Positions 1 to 8,598 of a DNA stretch of 64,000 bases are shown piece after piece (position 1 is the first letter of the stretch; each line of letters starts with the position of its first letter). The position numbers were made by a program, and so were the translations under genes. The notes beneath the pieces are model-generated. The model saw nothing but the letters and a program-made list of their open reading frames with translations. It had not been told where the DNA came from and ran no database searches. Location of the stretch: NCBI GenBank assembly GCA_026014745.1, contig JAOZHS010000001.1, positions 372,001 through 436,000 of the forward strand. The letters run 5' to 3'. Source of the DNA: Candidatus Bathyarchaeota archaeon (GTDB lineage Archaea > Thermoproteota > Bathyarchaeia > Bathyarchaeales > Bathycorpusculaceae).

Positions 1-531
1 GGGACCCTCGGTGATGTAGTAGCCGCTGTCTATAGCTTTGGCGAGCACGGTCATAGGATAACTAAACCAGTGGAGCAGCACCCGTTTGAGGTTGTATGAG
101 GGTAGCATATCTACGATTTTGTCGGTTGTGCCTCTTGAATGGATTATGACTGGCAGATTGAGGGTTTCGGCGAGGTGCAGCATGCGGTCAAACACCATGG
201 TTTGTTTTTCCCAGATGGTTTCATATTTGTTGTCTAAGCCGATTTCTCCTATTGCCCGAATTTTTCCTTTATTTTTTAGGATGAACTCAACGGTGTCTTC
301 AAGTTCGTTTTCTTGAAGAACATTCACATTCCAGGGGTGGATGCCCATTGCTGGATAAACTAAGTCAGGATATTGTTCGGCTAGTTTGAGGTCGTTTTGG
401 CAGCTTTTGAGGTCCAACGAGTTGGTTACTAGGGCTACTAACCCAGCTTCTTTTGCGTCTGCTATTACCTCTTCAATATGGCCTGCGTATCCTGCGTCTG
501 AGAGATGGATATGTGCGTCTACAAGTTTCAT
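1..531 (-). CDS. TatD-like metal-dependent hydrolase (3' end cut by window edge)
   Basis: This is the N-terminal 177 residues of a TatD-type amidohydrolase, expected to be a metal-dependent nuclease or phosphoesterase. Reading the minus strand from the ATG at 531 gives MKLVDAHIHLSD, with the HxH metal pair at residues 7 and 9. Further on come GIHPWN, GEIGLD and PVIIHSRG, all typical TatD strand-end motifs of a TIM barrel. The frame is open to base 1, so the C-terminal third lies outside the window. It is divergent from the histone gene, with about 150 bp between them. The family assignment is firm. The substrate is unknown. Confidence 0.85.
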   Translation of the reverse strand, partial: MKLVDAHIHLSDAGYAGHIEEVIADAKEAGLVALVTNSLDLKSCQNDLKLAEQYPDLVYPAMGIHPWNVNVLQENELEDTVEFILKNKGKIRAIGEIGLDNKYETIWEKQTMVFDRMLHLAETLNLPVIIHSRGTTDKIVDMLPSYNLKRVLLHWFSYPMTVLAKAIDSGYYITEGP

Positions 532-684
532 TTCTTTTCAGCGCTATATTCACGGTTTCGGGTTTTAAAAATTTTCTTAGTTTACCCGTGCTAGGTTTTA
601 GGTTAAACTCTATTTTAACGTAAAAACAGATAACAAAGGTTAAATATTGCCTTAAAGAGAAAAAGAAGCTAAAGAGATGTCGAT

Positions 685-906
685 ATGACAGAATTAGAAA
701 TAGCTGTAGCCCCCATGCACAGATTATGCAAGAAAGCAGGCGCTGACAGAGTAAGCGAAGCAGCAGCAAAAGAACTAGCAAAGGCACTTGAGGAAATCGG
801 CGTAAAAGTAGCTAAAGAGGCACTTGATTTTGCGATGCACGCCGGAAGAAAAACAATCAAAGCCGAAGACATAGAGATTGCTGCAAAAAAAGTCATGGGC
901 AAATAA
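685..906 (+). CDS. Archaeal histone (HMf family)
   Basis: A 73-residue single histone fold that should dimerise and wrap DNA as archaeal nucleosomes or hypernucleosomes. The family signature [12 protein letters not shown] is at residues 52-63 and MGK closes the protein, so it has no eukaryote-like tail. The ATG is 8-9 nt after a weak GAGATG Shine-Dalgarno. An AT-rich element (TTAAATAT, about 640-647) lies at a TATA-box distance upstream. A Cys at residue 15 is unusual. Together with the two Alba genes in the window, this indicates a chromatin made of both histone and Alba. The identification is secure. Confidence 0.97.
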   Translation: MTELEIAVAPMHRLCKKAGADRVSEAAAKELAKALEEIGVKVAKEALDFAMHAGRKTIKAEDIEIAAKKVMGK

Positions 907-923
907 TTCAAAGTAACCTCGCG

Positions 924-947
924 TTTCTCTCTTCTTTTTTCTTTTTC
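924..947 (+). terminator. T-rich terminator after histone gene
   Basis: A run of T-rich sequence with T6 and T5 tracts starts about 18 bp after the histone stop. This is the usual oligo-T signal for archaeal RNA polymerase. There is no obvious hairpin. Confidence 0.5.
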
Positions 948-961
948 TCGTTGCGGGGCGG

Positions 962-1714
962 CTATGTAGTTGCGGAGCTATCCCAAAGGAACTGGAAATA
1001 CTCGCGTGCAAACCCCACTAAGCCAACATGATTACTCCATATAACAAGGCTAGGCTTATCCTCACCCAAAAACAGCATGGCTTCTTTGCCGTCCGCGATT
1101 ATGCCGCCGCCAAACATGTGATCCCTAATACGCATCTCGCTTAGGCCGCTGAATTTTTTGATGAAACTCCAGTCTTCTTTGCTGCCTGCTGCCATCAGCT
1201 TTACCTTTACGGTCTTTTTTAATCCGTTGCCTAAGAGAGGTTCAGCCATAGCGATTAGGGGTTTGGCGAATTCGGGGGCTGCTATGACTATTTCAATGGT
1301 GGCTTTGCTGACGACTTCTTTGACTTTTCCCAGTGTCGCTTGTTGTCCTCGCAGAATTAGCATGTCAGGGCGTTCGACTAGTTCTCGTTTCTCATAGAGT
1401 GGTTGAAGTGTGTCAGCGAGGGTGTTTTCCCATCCTGCATATTTGTCTTCTAGGCGTAGTTTGGTTATGCGGGTGGCTTCTAGCGGGGGAACGGGGTAAT
1501 ATTTGAAGGGGCGGTCTTCGCTGCTTTTTATCCAGCCTTTCTGTTTTAGCTCGTTGAGGACTTCGTAGATTTTGCTGTAGGGCACGTTGGCTTGTTGGCT
1601 GATTTCCATAGCTGTCATTTGGCCGCCTTCTAGAAGTGCAAGGTACGTGTCGATTTCGTAGGCGTTTAACCCCATTTCGCGTAGTGCAGAACGGGTTTCG
1701 TCGTTTACTGCCAT
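962..1714 (-). CDS. TrmB family transcriptional regulator
   Basis: A 250-residue one-component regulator. Residues about 5-75 form the TrmB winged helix (LREMGLNAYEIDTYLALLEG, then VPYSKIYEVLNEL as recognition helix). The rest is the PLD-like TrmB effector domain, which in characterised relatives binds sugars or other small ligands. The ATG at 1714 is preferred over the GTG at 1732 because GAGGGG stands 5 nt before it. It is divergent from the tetraether lipid synthase gene across about 100 bp, so it may control that gene. This is inferred from position only. The ligand cannot be predicted. Confidence 0.9.
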   Translation of the reverse strand: MAVNDETRSALREMGLNAYEIDTYLALLEGGQMTAMEISQQANVPYSKIYEVLNELKQKGWIKSSEDRPFKYYPVPPLEATRITKLRLEDKYAGWENTLADTLQPLYEKRELVERPDMLILRGQQATLGKVKEVVSKATIEIVIAAPEFAKPLIAMAEPLLGNGLKKTVKVKLMAAGSKEDWSFIKKFSGLSEMRIRDHMFGGGIIADGKEAMLFLGEDKPSLVIWSNHVGLVGFAREYFQFLWDSSATT

Positions 1715-1820
1715 GTTTTTCCCCTCAATCACCTTAGGAAACGTTTGGAAACCTTATTATCGTGTTTTCTGCTCTTAAGCCCTTCGTCATTAACGCTTAC
1801 ACGTTAGAAGGCAAATTTCG

Positions 1821-3311
1821 ATGAAAGATATTAAACCGACTAAAAGTCTCTGTCCTGAATGCCTCAAACCTATCGATGCTACTATCTTTGAAGATGAAGG
1901 AAAAGTTTTCATCAAAAAAGATTGTCCCCAGCATGGTCATTTTCAGGAACTTTACTGGTCAGACTACGACCAATATGTACGCGCCGAAAAATTCCGCAGT
2001 GAAGGAACAGGTGTAGAAAATCCGCGAACCGAGAAGAAGCTTGGTTGCCCTAGTGACTGTGGCATCTGCCCAGAACACAAATCCCACACTGCCCTAGCAA
2101 TCATTGACATAACCAACCGCTGCAACCTCAAATGCCCCGTCTGTTTTGCTAACGCAAACTACGCAGGCTACGTTTACGAGCCCACTATGGAGCAGGTTGT
2201 TGGCATGCTGGAGAACCTGCGTGCAACTAAACCTGTACCAGCACAGGCCTTGCAGTTCAGCGGTGGAGAACCAACCATCCGCAAAGAACTCCCAACTATG
2301 GTCCGTAAAGCCAAGGAATTAGGCTTTAACCACGTTGAAGTTAACACTAACGGCTTACGTCTCAGCCAAGACGTGGAATTCTGCAAGGAACTCAAAGAAG
2401 CAGGCGTCAGCACAATCTATCTCCAGTTTGATGGCTTAACCTCAGATGTATACAAGTACATCCGTGGCGTCGACTTGCTTGACATAAAGATGAAAGCCCT
2501 CGAGAACCTTAGCGCCGCCGGCTGGAACAGCGTCGTGCTGGTTGTTACCCTAGTTAAGGGCGTTAACGACAGTCAACTAGGTGACATCGTAAGGTTTGCA
2601 GCTAAAAACTGTGACGTCGTACGGTGCATTAACGTTCAGCCAGTTTCACTCTGTGGTCGTTTGCCGCCTGATGAACGCGAAAAGATGCGTATCACTATCC
2701 CTGACTTCATGAAAAAAGTCGAGGAACAAACTGAAGGTGTGATTAAAACCAGCGACTTTTACCCTGTTCCCGTGGTCGTTCCCGTCTCGAAAGCGGTTGG
2801 CGCCATCAAAGACAAACGCTACGTCGAATTCACATCGCACCCCCACTGCGGCATGGCAACGTTTGTCTTCATTGAAGACGGTAAAATTACGCCAATCACC
2901 CGATACGGCAACATTGACAAATTCGTCGCGACCCTTCAAAGCGTCTATGACGATGCAGCCAAAGGCAACAAGAGCAAAGCTAAACTCCGCCTTGTCGGTG
3001 CCGGTCGCCACATCAAATTCGGATTCCTACGCAAATACGTGCTCAAAGTGCTGGTTAACGGAGACTACAAGTCGCTTGGCGACTTTGCGCGCTCTGCAGT
3101 TCTGATTTCCTCGATGCACTTCATGGATCCCTATAACTTTGACCTTGAACGTGTTCAGCGCTGTGTCATTCACTATGCAGTTCCCGACGGCAGAATCATA
3201 CCTTTCTGTACAATGAACTCTATTCACCGTGCTGATGTAGAAAAGAAACTTGGTGTGCCAATCAAAGAGTGGCAAAACAAACATAAGGTTGAAATAAGTC
3301 AGACAATTTAA
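1821..3311 (+). CDS. tes: Tetraether lipid synthase (Tes), radical SAM
   Basis: This 496-residue radical SAM enzyme should join the phytanyl chain ends of archaeal diether lipids to give macrocyclic archaeol and GDGT tetraethers. It shows the Tes architecture. An N-terminal rubredoxin-like Cys set is at residues 11-14 (CPEC) and 35-39 (CPQHG). A second Cys-rich knot, CPSDCGICPEH, is at 76-86. The radical SAM core has CNLKCPVCFANA from residue 101 and FSGGEPT near 146. A Cys-containing C-terminal extension follows. These multiple cluster sites match what is known of the MJ0619-type enzyme. It stands alone, divergent from a TrmB regulator, with eS25 34 bp downstream. The family is recognised with confidence. 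The exact product (GDGT or macrocycle) is inference. Confidence 0.88.
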   Translation: MKDIKPTKSLCPECLKPIDATIFEDEGKVFIKKDCPQHGHFQELYWSDYDQYVRAEKFRSEGTGVENPRTEKKLGCPSDCGICPEHKSHTALAIIDITNRCNLKCPVCFANANYAGYVYEPTMEQVVGMLENLRATKPVPAQALQFSGGEPTIRKELPTMVRKAKELGFNHVEVNTNGLRLSQDVEFCKELKEAGVSTIYLQFDGLTSDVYKYIRGVDLLDIKMKALENLSAAGWNSVVLVVTLVKGVNDSQLGDIVRFAAKNCDVVRCINVQPVSLCGRLPPDEREKMRITIPDFMKKVEEQTEGVIKTSDFYPVPVVVPVSKAVGAIKDKRYVEFTSHPHCGMATFVFIEDGKITPITRYGNIDKFVATLQSVYDDAAKGNKSKAKLRLVGAGRHIKFGFLRKYVLKVLVNGDYKSLGDFARSAVLISSMHFMDPYNFDLERVQRCVIHYAVPDGRIIPFCTMNSIHRADVEKKLGVPIKEWQNKHKVEISQTI

Positions 3312-3345
3312 TTGTTGAGATATCAACATTTGGCAAGGTGAAAAC

Positions 3346-3672
3346 ATGGGTGGAAAAAAGAAGCTTGGCATAAAGCAGATGGAAAAGCAGCAGGTAAAAA
3401 CTGACGAAGACAAAGAAGCGAAGAAGAAAGATAAACCGTCAGGTCCGCCACAGAAGAAAATTACTGTGGGCATTATGACTCCAGACGTTAAAGACGCTAA
3501 GGTCATTGCTGAAGCTAAAAAGATGGGTGTGTTAACTCCCTACTCAATAGCGACTCGCTACGGTATACGCATCAGTGCAGCAAAGGACTTCCTAGAGCAG
3601 CTAGAAGCCAACGGCGCTATACAGTTAGTCTCTAGTAGCCATAATCTGAAAATCTACAAGTCAGCAGCTTAA
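3346..3672 (+). CDS. rps25e: 30S ribosomal protein eS25
   Basis: A 108-residue small-subunit protein of the eS25 family. It has a Lys-rich N-terminal tail of about 35 residues and then the winged-helix core (VLTPYSIATRYGIRISAAKD ... AIQLVSSSHNLKIYK). GGTGA lies 5 nt before the ATG. In archaea this protein is found in TACK/Asgard lineages, so it is one of the taxonomic markers in this window. The Tes gene ends 34 bp upstream and the two may share a transcript. Confidence 0.95.
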   Translation: MGGKKKLGIKQMEKQQVKTDEDKEAKKKDKPSGPPQKKITVGIMTPDVKDAKVIAEAKKMGVLTPYSIATRYGIRISAAKDFLEQLEANGAIQLVSSSHNLKIYKSAA

Positions 3673-3714
3673 ACTGCTACTAATCTTTATTTTAACATAA
3701 ATGGAGTTCTGGAT

Positions 3715-4194
3715 TTGAGTTTCCCCGAAAGAGTATACACTCTTGAAGAAGTAAAAAATGCTAAAATGTTAGTTGACCAAGGGTACAAACACACCATAAC
3801 AGTAGAGGGTGCTCCAGGATTCACGGAAAAAGTCAATCAAGCCCTTGAATTAATCAAAGTGGCAGGTTACTTTGAGTTCCTGCAAACTTTCATAAGGAAA
3901 ATCCAAGAAATCGACGGCATAACCCAACTTAGAGAAACTGAAGTTTCGATTTGGGCAAACAAATTCGCCGTAGAAAACCCCGTGGACGCAGCCAGCCTCT
4001 TTGTGCAAAAAGCGCTCAGCATGAAAGAGTACCTTGAAGGCGAACTCTACTATGGCGGCAACGCTGAAAAACGCTCAGTCACCAAACGTATAGAGTTTCT
4101 TGAAGTGCTCAAGGAGAAAACTGCTGATGCTTCTGTGAAAGAAGAATGCGGACGGCTTCTTGACCTTTGGAAAGAAAGTTCTTGGTCCTTTTAA
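3715..4194 (+). CDS. Conserved hypothetical protein, all-alpha
   Basis: A 159-residue acidic soluble protein with no signal peptide or membrane segment. It looks predominantly helical, with several amphipathic stretches (EKVNQALELIKVAGYFEF, SLFVQKALSMKEYLEGEL). I do not recognise a family. The start is TTG at 3715, with GGAG 8-9 nt upstream. It follows eS25 by about 40 bp on the same strand and converges on the cyclophilin-like gene with a 4-bp stop overlap. The coding pattern and the placement behind a ribosomal gene support a real gene. Confidence 0.75.
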   Translation: MSFPERVYTLEEVKNAKMLVDQGYKHTITVEGAPGFTEKVNQALELIKVAGYFEFLQTFIRKIQEIDGITQLRETEVSIWANKFAVENPVDAASLFVQKALSMKEYLEGELYYGGNAEKRSVTKRIEFLEVLKEKTADASVKEECGRLLDLWKESSWSF

Positions 4195-4577
4195 GTTGAG
4201 GCTAACTGTGCTCTGATTGTTAAGCCGCTTTTTATTTGCTTAAATATTTCTAGGTTTCCCGTAATTTTGCCTAAAACGTTTACTGGACTGTAGGGTTGAG
4301 ATTTTCCATAGAACACGCACAAAGCGCTGCCCATAGGCCAAAACGCTATAGTGCCAGCTTCTACGGTGGCTTTGGATTTTTCTTCCCCCATTTTTATGGG
4401 AATTTCAAAATAGACTTCTTCTTTCCAAAGAGCTGCCCGTCCCTCTACAGGGAATTTTCGGACAATAGCGTCGATAGTTCGTGGCGCTAAGAAACGAACA
4501 AGTTCCCCCTCTGCTTCCCCTAACCCCTCGATGAGAAACTTTATTTTTATCCGCGAAACGCCTTCGTCATTACTCAA
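4191..4577 (-). CDS. Cyclophilin-like fold protein (DUF369/PF04126 type)
   Basis: A 128-residue protein resembling the archaeal and bacterial cyclophilin-like family PF04126. The C-terminal half has the family pattern FWPMGSALCVFYGKSQ followed by PYSPVNVLGKI. The N-terminal half contains ELVRFLAPRTIDAIVRKFPV. Members have a cyclophilin-like barrel but their biochemical role is not established, and no peptidyl-prolyl isomerase activity should be assumed. The start appears to be TTG at 4577. Convergent with the upstream gene. Confidence 0.75.
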   Translation of the reverse strand: MSNDEGVSRIKIKFLIEGLGEAEGELVRFLAPRTIDAIVRKFPVEGRAALWKEEVYFEIPIKMGEEKSKATVEAGTIAFWPMGSALCVFYGKSQPYSPVNVLGKITGNLEIFKQIKSGLTIRAQLAST

Positions 4578-4689
4578 CTATACATGCCCCTCTAAGAAAT
4601 CCAATAAGGTGCAGACTCTGAGGGTATATTGCGCGAAGTGTAATTTTAACTTTACACTTGCCTGTATCCTCAAAAGAATAGAGAGAAAA

Positions 4690-5796
4690 TTATAGGAGAC
4701 TCAAAACTGTTTTCCCAATGAACTCTACCTGTTCATCGCTTACTCCGGGGTGAATGGGCAGCGAAAGCACTTGTTTGGCTGCTTTCTCAGTTTCAGGTAG
4801 TGCCTTGGCGCCGTAAGTCTCTCGATAAAACGGCATTTGATGAACTGGGTTAGTGTAGTATGCCTCTGCGCCGATGCCGACTTTTTTGAGTTCTGCCATA
4901 AGCTTGTTGCGTTGTTCTTCAGTAGCGTCTTTTATTCTTGCCGTATAGAGGTACCAGCTATGCAGCCTGTCTTTGGATTCAGTGGGCAAAACTAGTTTGT
5001 TGTTCTTCTCCAAGATGCTGGTTAACAACTGAGCGTTTCGGCGACGTTTAGCCACAAAATCAGGCAGCCTTTTTAGCTGTACATTGCCTATGGCGGCTTG
5101 CATCTCTGACATGCGGTAGTTGGTTCCCAAAATAATCGAAGTATACTTGACCTTGTTTTCGCCGTGAGTGCGAATCATCCTCAAGGTTTCCTCTAATTTA
5201 TCATCGTTTGTGGTTGCGACGCCGCCTTCGCCAGTCATGATGTTTTTGCTTGCATACATACTCCAGCAGGCAATGTCACTGACGGCGCCTGCAGGTTTAC
5301 CCTCATAAGTTAAACCATGTGCTTGTGCTGCGTCTTCCACAAGGGCTAAGCCGTGTTTGTCGGCGATTTCCCGAAGCGGCTTCATATCCGCAGAGTAACC
5401 ATACAAATCCACAGGCAAAATGGCCTTGGTTTTAGGTGTCAATGCTTTTTCTACTGCAGATGGCGCGAGGTTGTAGGTTTGCGGGTCTATGTCGGCGAAA
5501 ACAGGTTTGCCGCCTGCCAACGCCACAGCTTCCGCAGTGGCAACAAAGGTGAAACTTGGTAAGATAACTTCGTCTCCATGTTTTACACCAACAGCCATGA
5601 TGGCGGCGTGTAGGGCTGCGGTACCAGTGTTAACGGCGATTGCATGCTTAGCGTTTGCCATTTCTGCAAAGCCACGTTCAAACTCGGTAACTGCGGCTCC
5701 AGCACCTAATCCGCTGGTTAACATGCCGCTACGCATCACTTTCTCAACTGCTTGAATTTCTTCTTCGCCGATTTTTGGGAGATTAATATATATCAC
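4690..5796 (-). CDS. DegT/DnrJ/EryC1/StrS family aminotransferase
   Basis: A 368-residue PLP-dependent sugar aminotransferase, full length for the family. The PLP-anchoring Lys is K184 in YASKNIMTGEGG, preceded by VEDAAQAHG at about 153-161. The N-terminal NTGTAALHAAI loop binds PLP phosphate. Such enzymes transfer an amino group to keto-sugar nucleotides for surface glycans. No sugar-nucleotide partner genes are adjacent, so the substrate is unknown. It may feed the glycosylation genes at 53-62 kb, but that is only inference. Confidence 0.92.
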   Translation of the reverse strand: MIYINLPKIGEEEIQAVEKVMRSGMLTSGLGAGAAVTEFERGFAEMANAKHAIAVNTGTAALHAAIMAVGVKHGDEVILPSFTFVATAEAVALAGGKPVFADIDPQTYNLAPSAVEKALTPKTKAILPVDLYGYSADMKPLREIADKHGLALVEDAAQAHGLTYEGKPAGAVSDIACWSMYASKNIMTGEGGVATTNDDKLEETLRMIRTHGENKVKYTSIILGTNYRMSEMQAAIGNVQLKRLPDFVAKRRRNAQLLTSILEKNNKLVLPTESKDRLHSWYLYTARIKDATEEQRNKLMAELKKVGIGAEAYYTNPVHQMPFYRETYGAKALPETEKAAKQVLSLPIHPGVSDEQVEFIGKTVLSLL

Positions 5797-5861
5797 GATT
5801 TCTGCCTCGCTTGTTAGAGTAAAGTACGTTTTGCATATTTTAATTTACTCAGACGCAAGAG

Positions 5862-6989
5862 CTATTCGATTGCCATTTCCTGCGTCGTCTTATAATCCGT
5901 AATAACCCTGATGCCGCGTTGCCTAACCTCCTCATCCAAACCCGAATCTCCTGTGTCAGCTCGCAAACTCACAAGCCTATCCAACTTGCTTTTAGTGGCA
6001 ATTACGGTGATGTTGTCAACGCCGACTTTGCGGATGACTTTTGCGCTGATTTGCTGATTACCCCTGCCAAAAATAAAGCCCTGCCCACCAATAGGAGTCA
6101 CCACAATACGTGAGGCTTTGCCTTCGAGGGCTTGGAGGGTCTGTTTTTCGTTAACGTCTTTTTGGATGATTTTTTTGTTCCAAAACAAGTCCACGCCCAG
6201 CAACGTTTTTTTCTGGTCCAAAAGGTCTGCGACGGTGCGGGTGGTGGTTCCTGGACCCACAATGTAGAGCACGTCGGGCTGCATTTCCTCGATGAGGTAG
6301 AGGGCGATGGCGGCTTGGTTTTCCACCTCGTTTATTGTTGTGGGGCTTTCCATTTTGTTGCCTTGAATCAGATGCGGCTCAAAGGGGCTGAGCATGTACC
6401 CGTAGAGTTCCGCGGAGAGGTGTCCTTGGCGAAATTCCTGTTCATCTATATCCATGACCTCTGCTTCCCGTAGCGGTAGCCCATACCACAAGTAAGTTAT
6501 GGCTACTCTTGCCGCCGCTTGGGGACTCACCGCAAATAATGCACTATGCATCTTAACCCCTGTCGGAACACCCAGCACGGGGACTTTGAGTTCCACGATT
6601 TTTTGGATGTCGCGGGTGGTTCCGTCGCCGCCACAATAAACCAGCAAGTCTACTCCTGCTTCTATGATGGCTTTGGCGATGGCTTGAGTGTCCTCAGAGG
6701 AGGTTTCTGTTTTTGCTTCTCCTACAACTTGGATGTTGAAGCCCAACTTTTTTGCTTTACTCTCTCCCATGTCGCCTGCACCGACAACTAGTTTTAGGTG
6801 CTCTTTGGCGGCTGATAGTTCGGTTAAAAATGTTTGAGCGCGTTGTGTAGCGATGGGTTTGGCGCCAAGCTGGATGGCTTGTTGGAGGATGGCTTTGCCG
6901 TCTGTGCCTTTAAGTCCGACGGCTCCGCCCATGCCTGCGACTGGGTTTACTATGAAGCCCACGGTTTTTGTTGGGATAGCCTGTGTCAT
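5862..6989 (-). CDS. ATP-NAD kinase family protein (COG3199 type)
   Basis: A 375-residue protein of the NAD kinase / diacylglycerol-kinase-like fold. The N-terminus GFIVNPVAGMGG (residues 11-22) and the nucleotide motif GGDGTTRD (120-127) are diagnostic. The C-terminal half has GPGTTTRT and VVTPIGGQGFIFGRGNQQIS. This long archaeal and bacterial branch is distinct from canonical NAD kinase and its natural substrate is not settled, so a role in NADP formation is plausible but unproven. ATG start in good context. It stands alone on its strand between DegT and small membrane-protein genes. Confidence 0.88.
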   Translation of the reverse strand: MTQAIPTKTVGFIVNPVAGMGGAVGLKGTDGKAILQQAIQLGAKPIATQRAQTFLTELSAAKEHLKLVVGAGDMGESKAKKLGFNIQVVGEAKTETSSEDTQAIAKAIIEAGVDLLVYCGGDGTTRDIQKIVELKVPVLGVPTGVKMHSALFAVSPQAAARVAITYLWYGLPLREAEVMDIDEQEFRQGHLSAELYGYMLSPFEPHLIQGNKMESPTTINEVENQAAIALYLIEEMQPDVLYIVGPGTTTRTVADLLDQKKTLLGVDLFWNKKIIQKDVNEKQTLQALEGKASRIVVTPIGGQGFIFGRGNQQISAKVIRKVGVDNITVIATKSKLDRLVSLRADTGDSGLDEEVRQRGIRVITDYKTTQEMAIE

Positions 6990-7132
6990 TGGTTGTTAAC
7001 CTGTGTAGTAATAGGGCATGTGGGGTTAATAAAAAGTAGAAATTGATTTGTTCTAAAGATAATTTTGATAGCTTGAATATGTCACCATTCAACGCGATTC
7101 CTCTTTTTTGCGTTAAAAAAATGGGGTATGGT

Positions 7133-7690
7133 TCATCGGCGGCTTATCCACCAGATGAACCCTATTATTGCGGGTATTGCGACTATGGCCGCTATCCAGA
7201 TCAGTATCGTTACCATTGAGCCAACTACGTAATCAACGGTGAAGCTTGCAATCGCTGTGTTCCAGTATCCGTCCACGTAGACTTTGATGGCGAACGCGAT
7301 GAAGAGTAGCGGAGAGATTGCGCCTCCAGCTCGGGAACCCTTTTTTGAGCCTTTGCCGCCGAGGTTGTATTGGGTTTTTTCTGCTTCGGGGAGCCGTTTC
7401 CACCATTGCCAGCCGATGACTGCGCCGATGCCTGCCGGGATGCCGATTAGTACCAGTTCCCAGAAGATGGCGTGGAGAATGAACAACACCAGATTATTCA
7501 TTGACCACAGGTTCAGGGTAGCTGGAACCAAATCTACTGTTTGTGCGTTACCCGTAAACCATACGAAGACGTATACTGCGCCTGCAACCGCCAAAACTGC
7601 AGCGGCAGTAAACGCCGTGAATGCAGCTTTGTGGTTTTTTATGAATCGTCTCCAGTCTGATTCGTTTGGTGTTTGGGGTTGTTGGGTCAT
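7133..7690 (-). CDS. Four-helix membrane protein, unknown function
   Basis: A 185-residue integral membrane protein. After a polar N-terminus (to about residue 25) there are four predicted membrane helices: AAFTAFTAAAVLAVAGAVYVF, LVLFILHAIFWELVLIGI..., the ISPLLFIAFAIKVYV segment and a C-terminal helix ending in WWISRR. A Gly/Lys-rich loop (NLGGKGSKKGSRAGG) separates helices 2 and 3. It lies 18 bp downstream of the DUF996 gene on the same strand, so the two are probably one operon. I do not recognise a family beyond this. Confidence 0.75.
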   Translation of the reverse strand: MTQQPQTPNESDWRRFIKNHKAAFTAFTAAAVLAVAGAVYVFVWFTGNAQTVDLVPATLNLWSMNNLVLFILHAIFWELVLIGIPAGIGAVIGWQWWKRLPEAEKTQYNLGGKGSKKGSRAGGAISPLLFIAFAIKVYVDGYWNTAIASFTVDYVVGSMVTILIWIAAIVAIPAIIGFIWWISRR

Positions 7691-7708
7691 GCTTTGTCCC
7701 TCTGCTGT

Positions 7709-8350
7709 TTATGCTTTTGAGGTTTGTGTAGGCTGGAAGGGCTGTGCTGGTTGTTGGGGTGGAGTGTAGCCGTAGGGTTGGGCAGTGTATTGTGGGGTTG
7801 ATTGGTTCTTCATGCTGAAGAAGCCTATGGCGGCGAATATCCAGGCGATGAAGATTAGCACTAAGCCGACGAGGATTATGGTTAGTATGGAGCCGACCCA
7901 GAGTAGGGTGCCTGCGGTTGCAAATGTTTGGTCGCCTGATTTTTCTGCGAGGATGTTGAAGGTTGTTTTTAGGTGTGTTGCGGCAAGCACGTAGAAGACA
8001 AATGCGGTAACGAGGCCTGCGATTAATGCGATTAAGCCGACGCCAAAGCCTGCGGTGAATGCGAATGAGCCTGTTAAGCCAAAGCCTATTGCTGATGCGA
8101 AGCCGATGACCATTGCTGTTACTGCTACGGTTGCTGCGACTAAAGCAACGATGTAGTATTTGATGCCCGTCCAAGAGTTCTGGTAGATGCGTTCATCTTG
8201 ATATTGTGCTGAGAACTCCTTCATGCTTTTGAGGAGCAGCACGATGCCAATTATACCTAGGACCCATCCAACATATGGGATTATGCTGAGCAGAAGCAGT
8301 ATTGATGCTTCGCCAGCTAGTTTTTTGTTATTTTCAAAGTTCATGTTCAT
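7709..8350 (-). CDS. DUF996 family membrane protein
   Basis: A 213-residue membrane protein with the DUF996 opening NFENNKKLAGEASILLLLS. About five or six membrane helices follow, then a Pro/Gln-rich cytosolic tail (QPYGYTPPQQPAQPFQPTQ). The ATG at 8350 is chosen over the longer frame from 8410 because GGAGG sits 9 nt before it and the conserved domain begins right there. Function is unknown. It shares an operon with the four-helix protein downstream (18 bp gap). Confidence 0.85.
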   Translation of the reverse strand: MNMNFENNKKLAGEASILLLLSIIPYVGWVLGIIGIVLLLKSMKEFSAQYQDERIYQNSWTGIKYYIVALVAATVAVTAMVIGFASAIGFGLTGSFAFTAGFGVGLIALIAGLVTAFVFYVLAATHLKTTFNILAEKSGDQTFATAGTLLWVGSILTIILVGLVLIFIAWIFAAIGFFSMKNQSTPQYTAQPYGYTPPQQPAQPFQPTQTSKA

Positions 8351-8598
8351 TTTTTTTAGCCTCCGAATTCTGGATTTGCCTATGTCTGGTTCGCGATATA
8401 GCCCTAACATTTAGAAGATAATTGGTTGGGGAGTACTGGGGTTTAGAATTTGGGGCTCTAAGGGTTAGAGTTCACTCTTTGCGGGCCTAAAAAACCGTGA
8501 TTCGATTCGTTTGAACAGAATTTGGGGTTAAACTGGATTAGGGTCAGAAAACAAAAAGGAAAAATAGAAAGAGACGCAGTTTGCGTCTAACTATTTTT

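Noticed and set aside
7548-8174. Minus-strand frame of about 200 codons rich in Arg/His/Asn
   Set aside because: Same strand, other phase of the two small membrane-protein genes. Its composition is unnatural and it spans two real genes.
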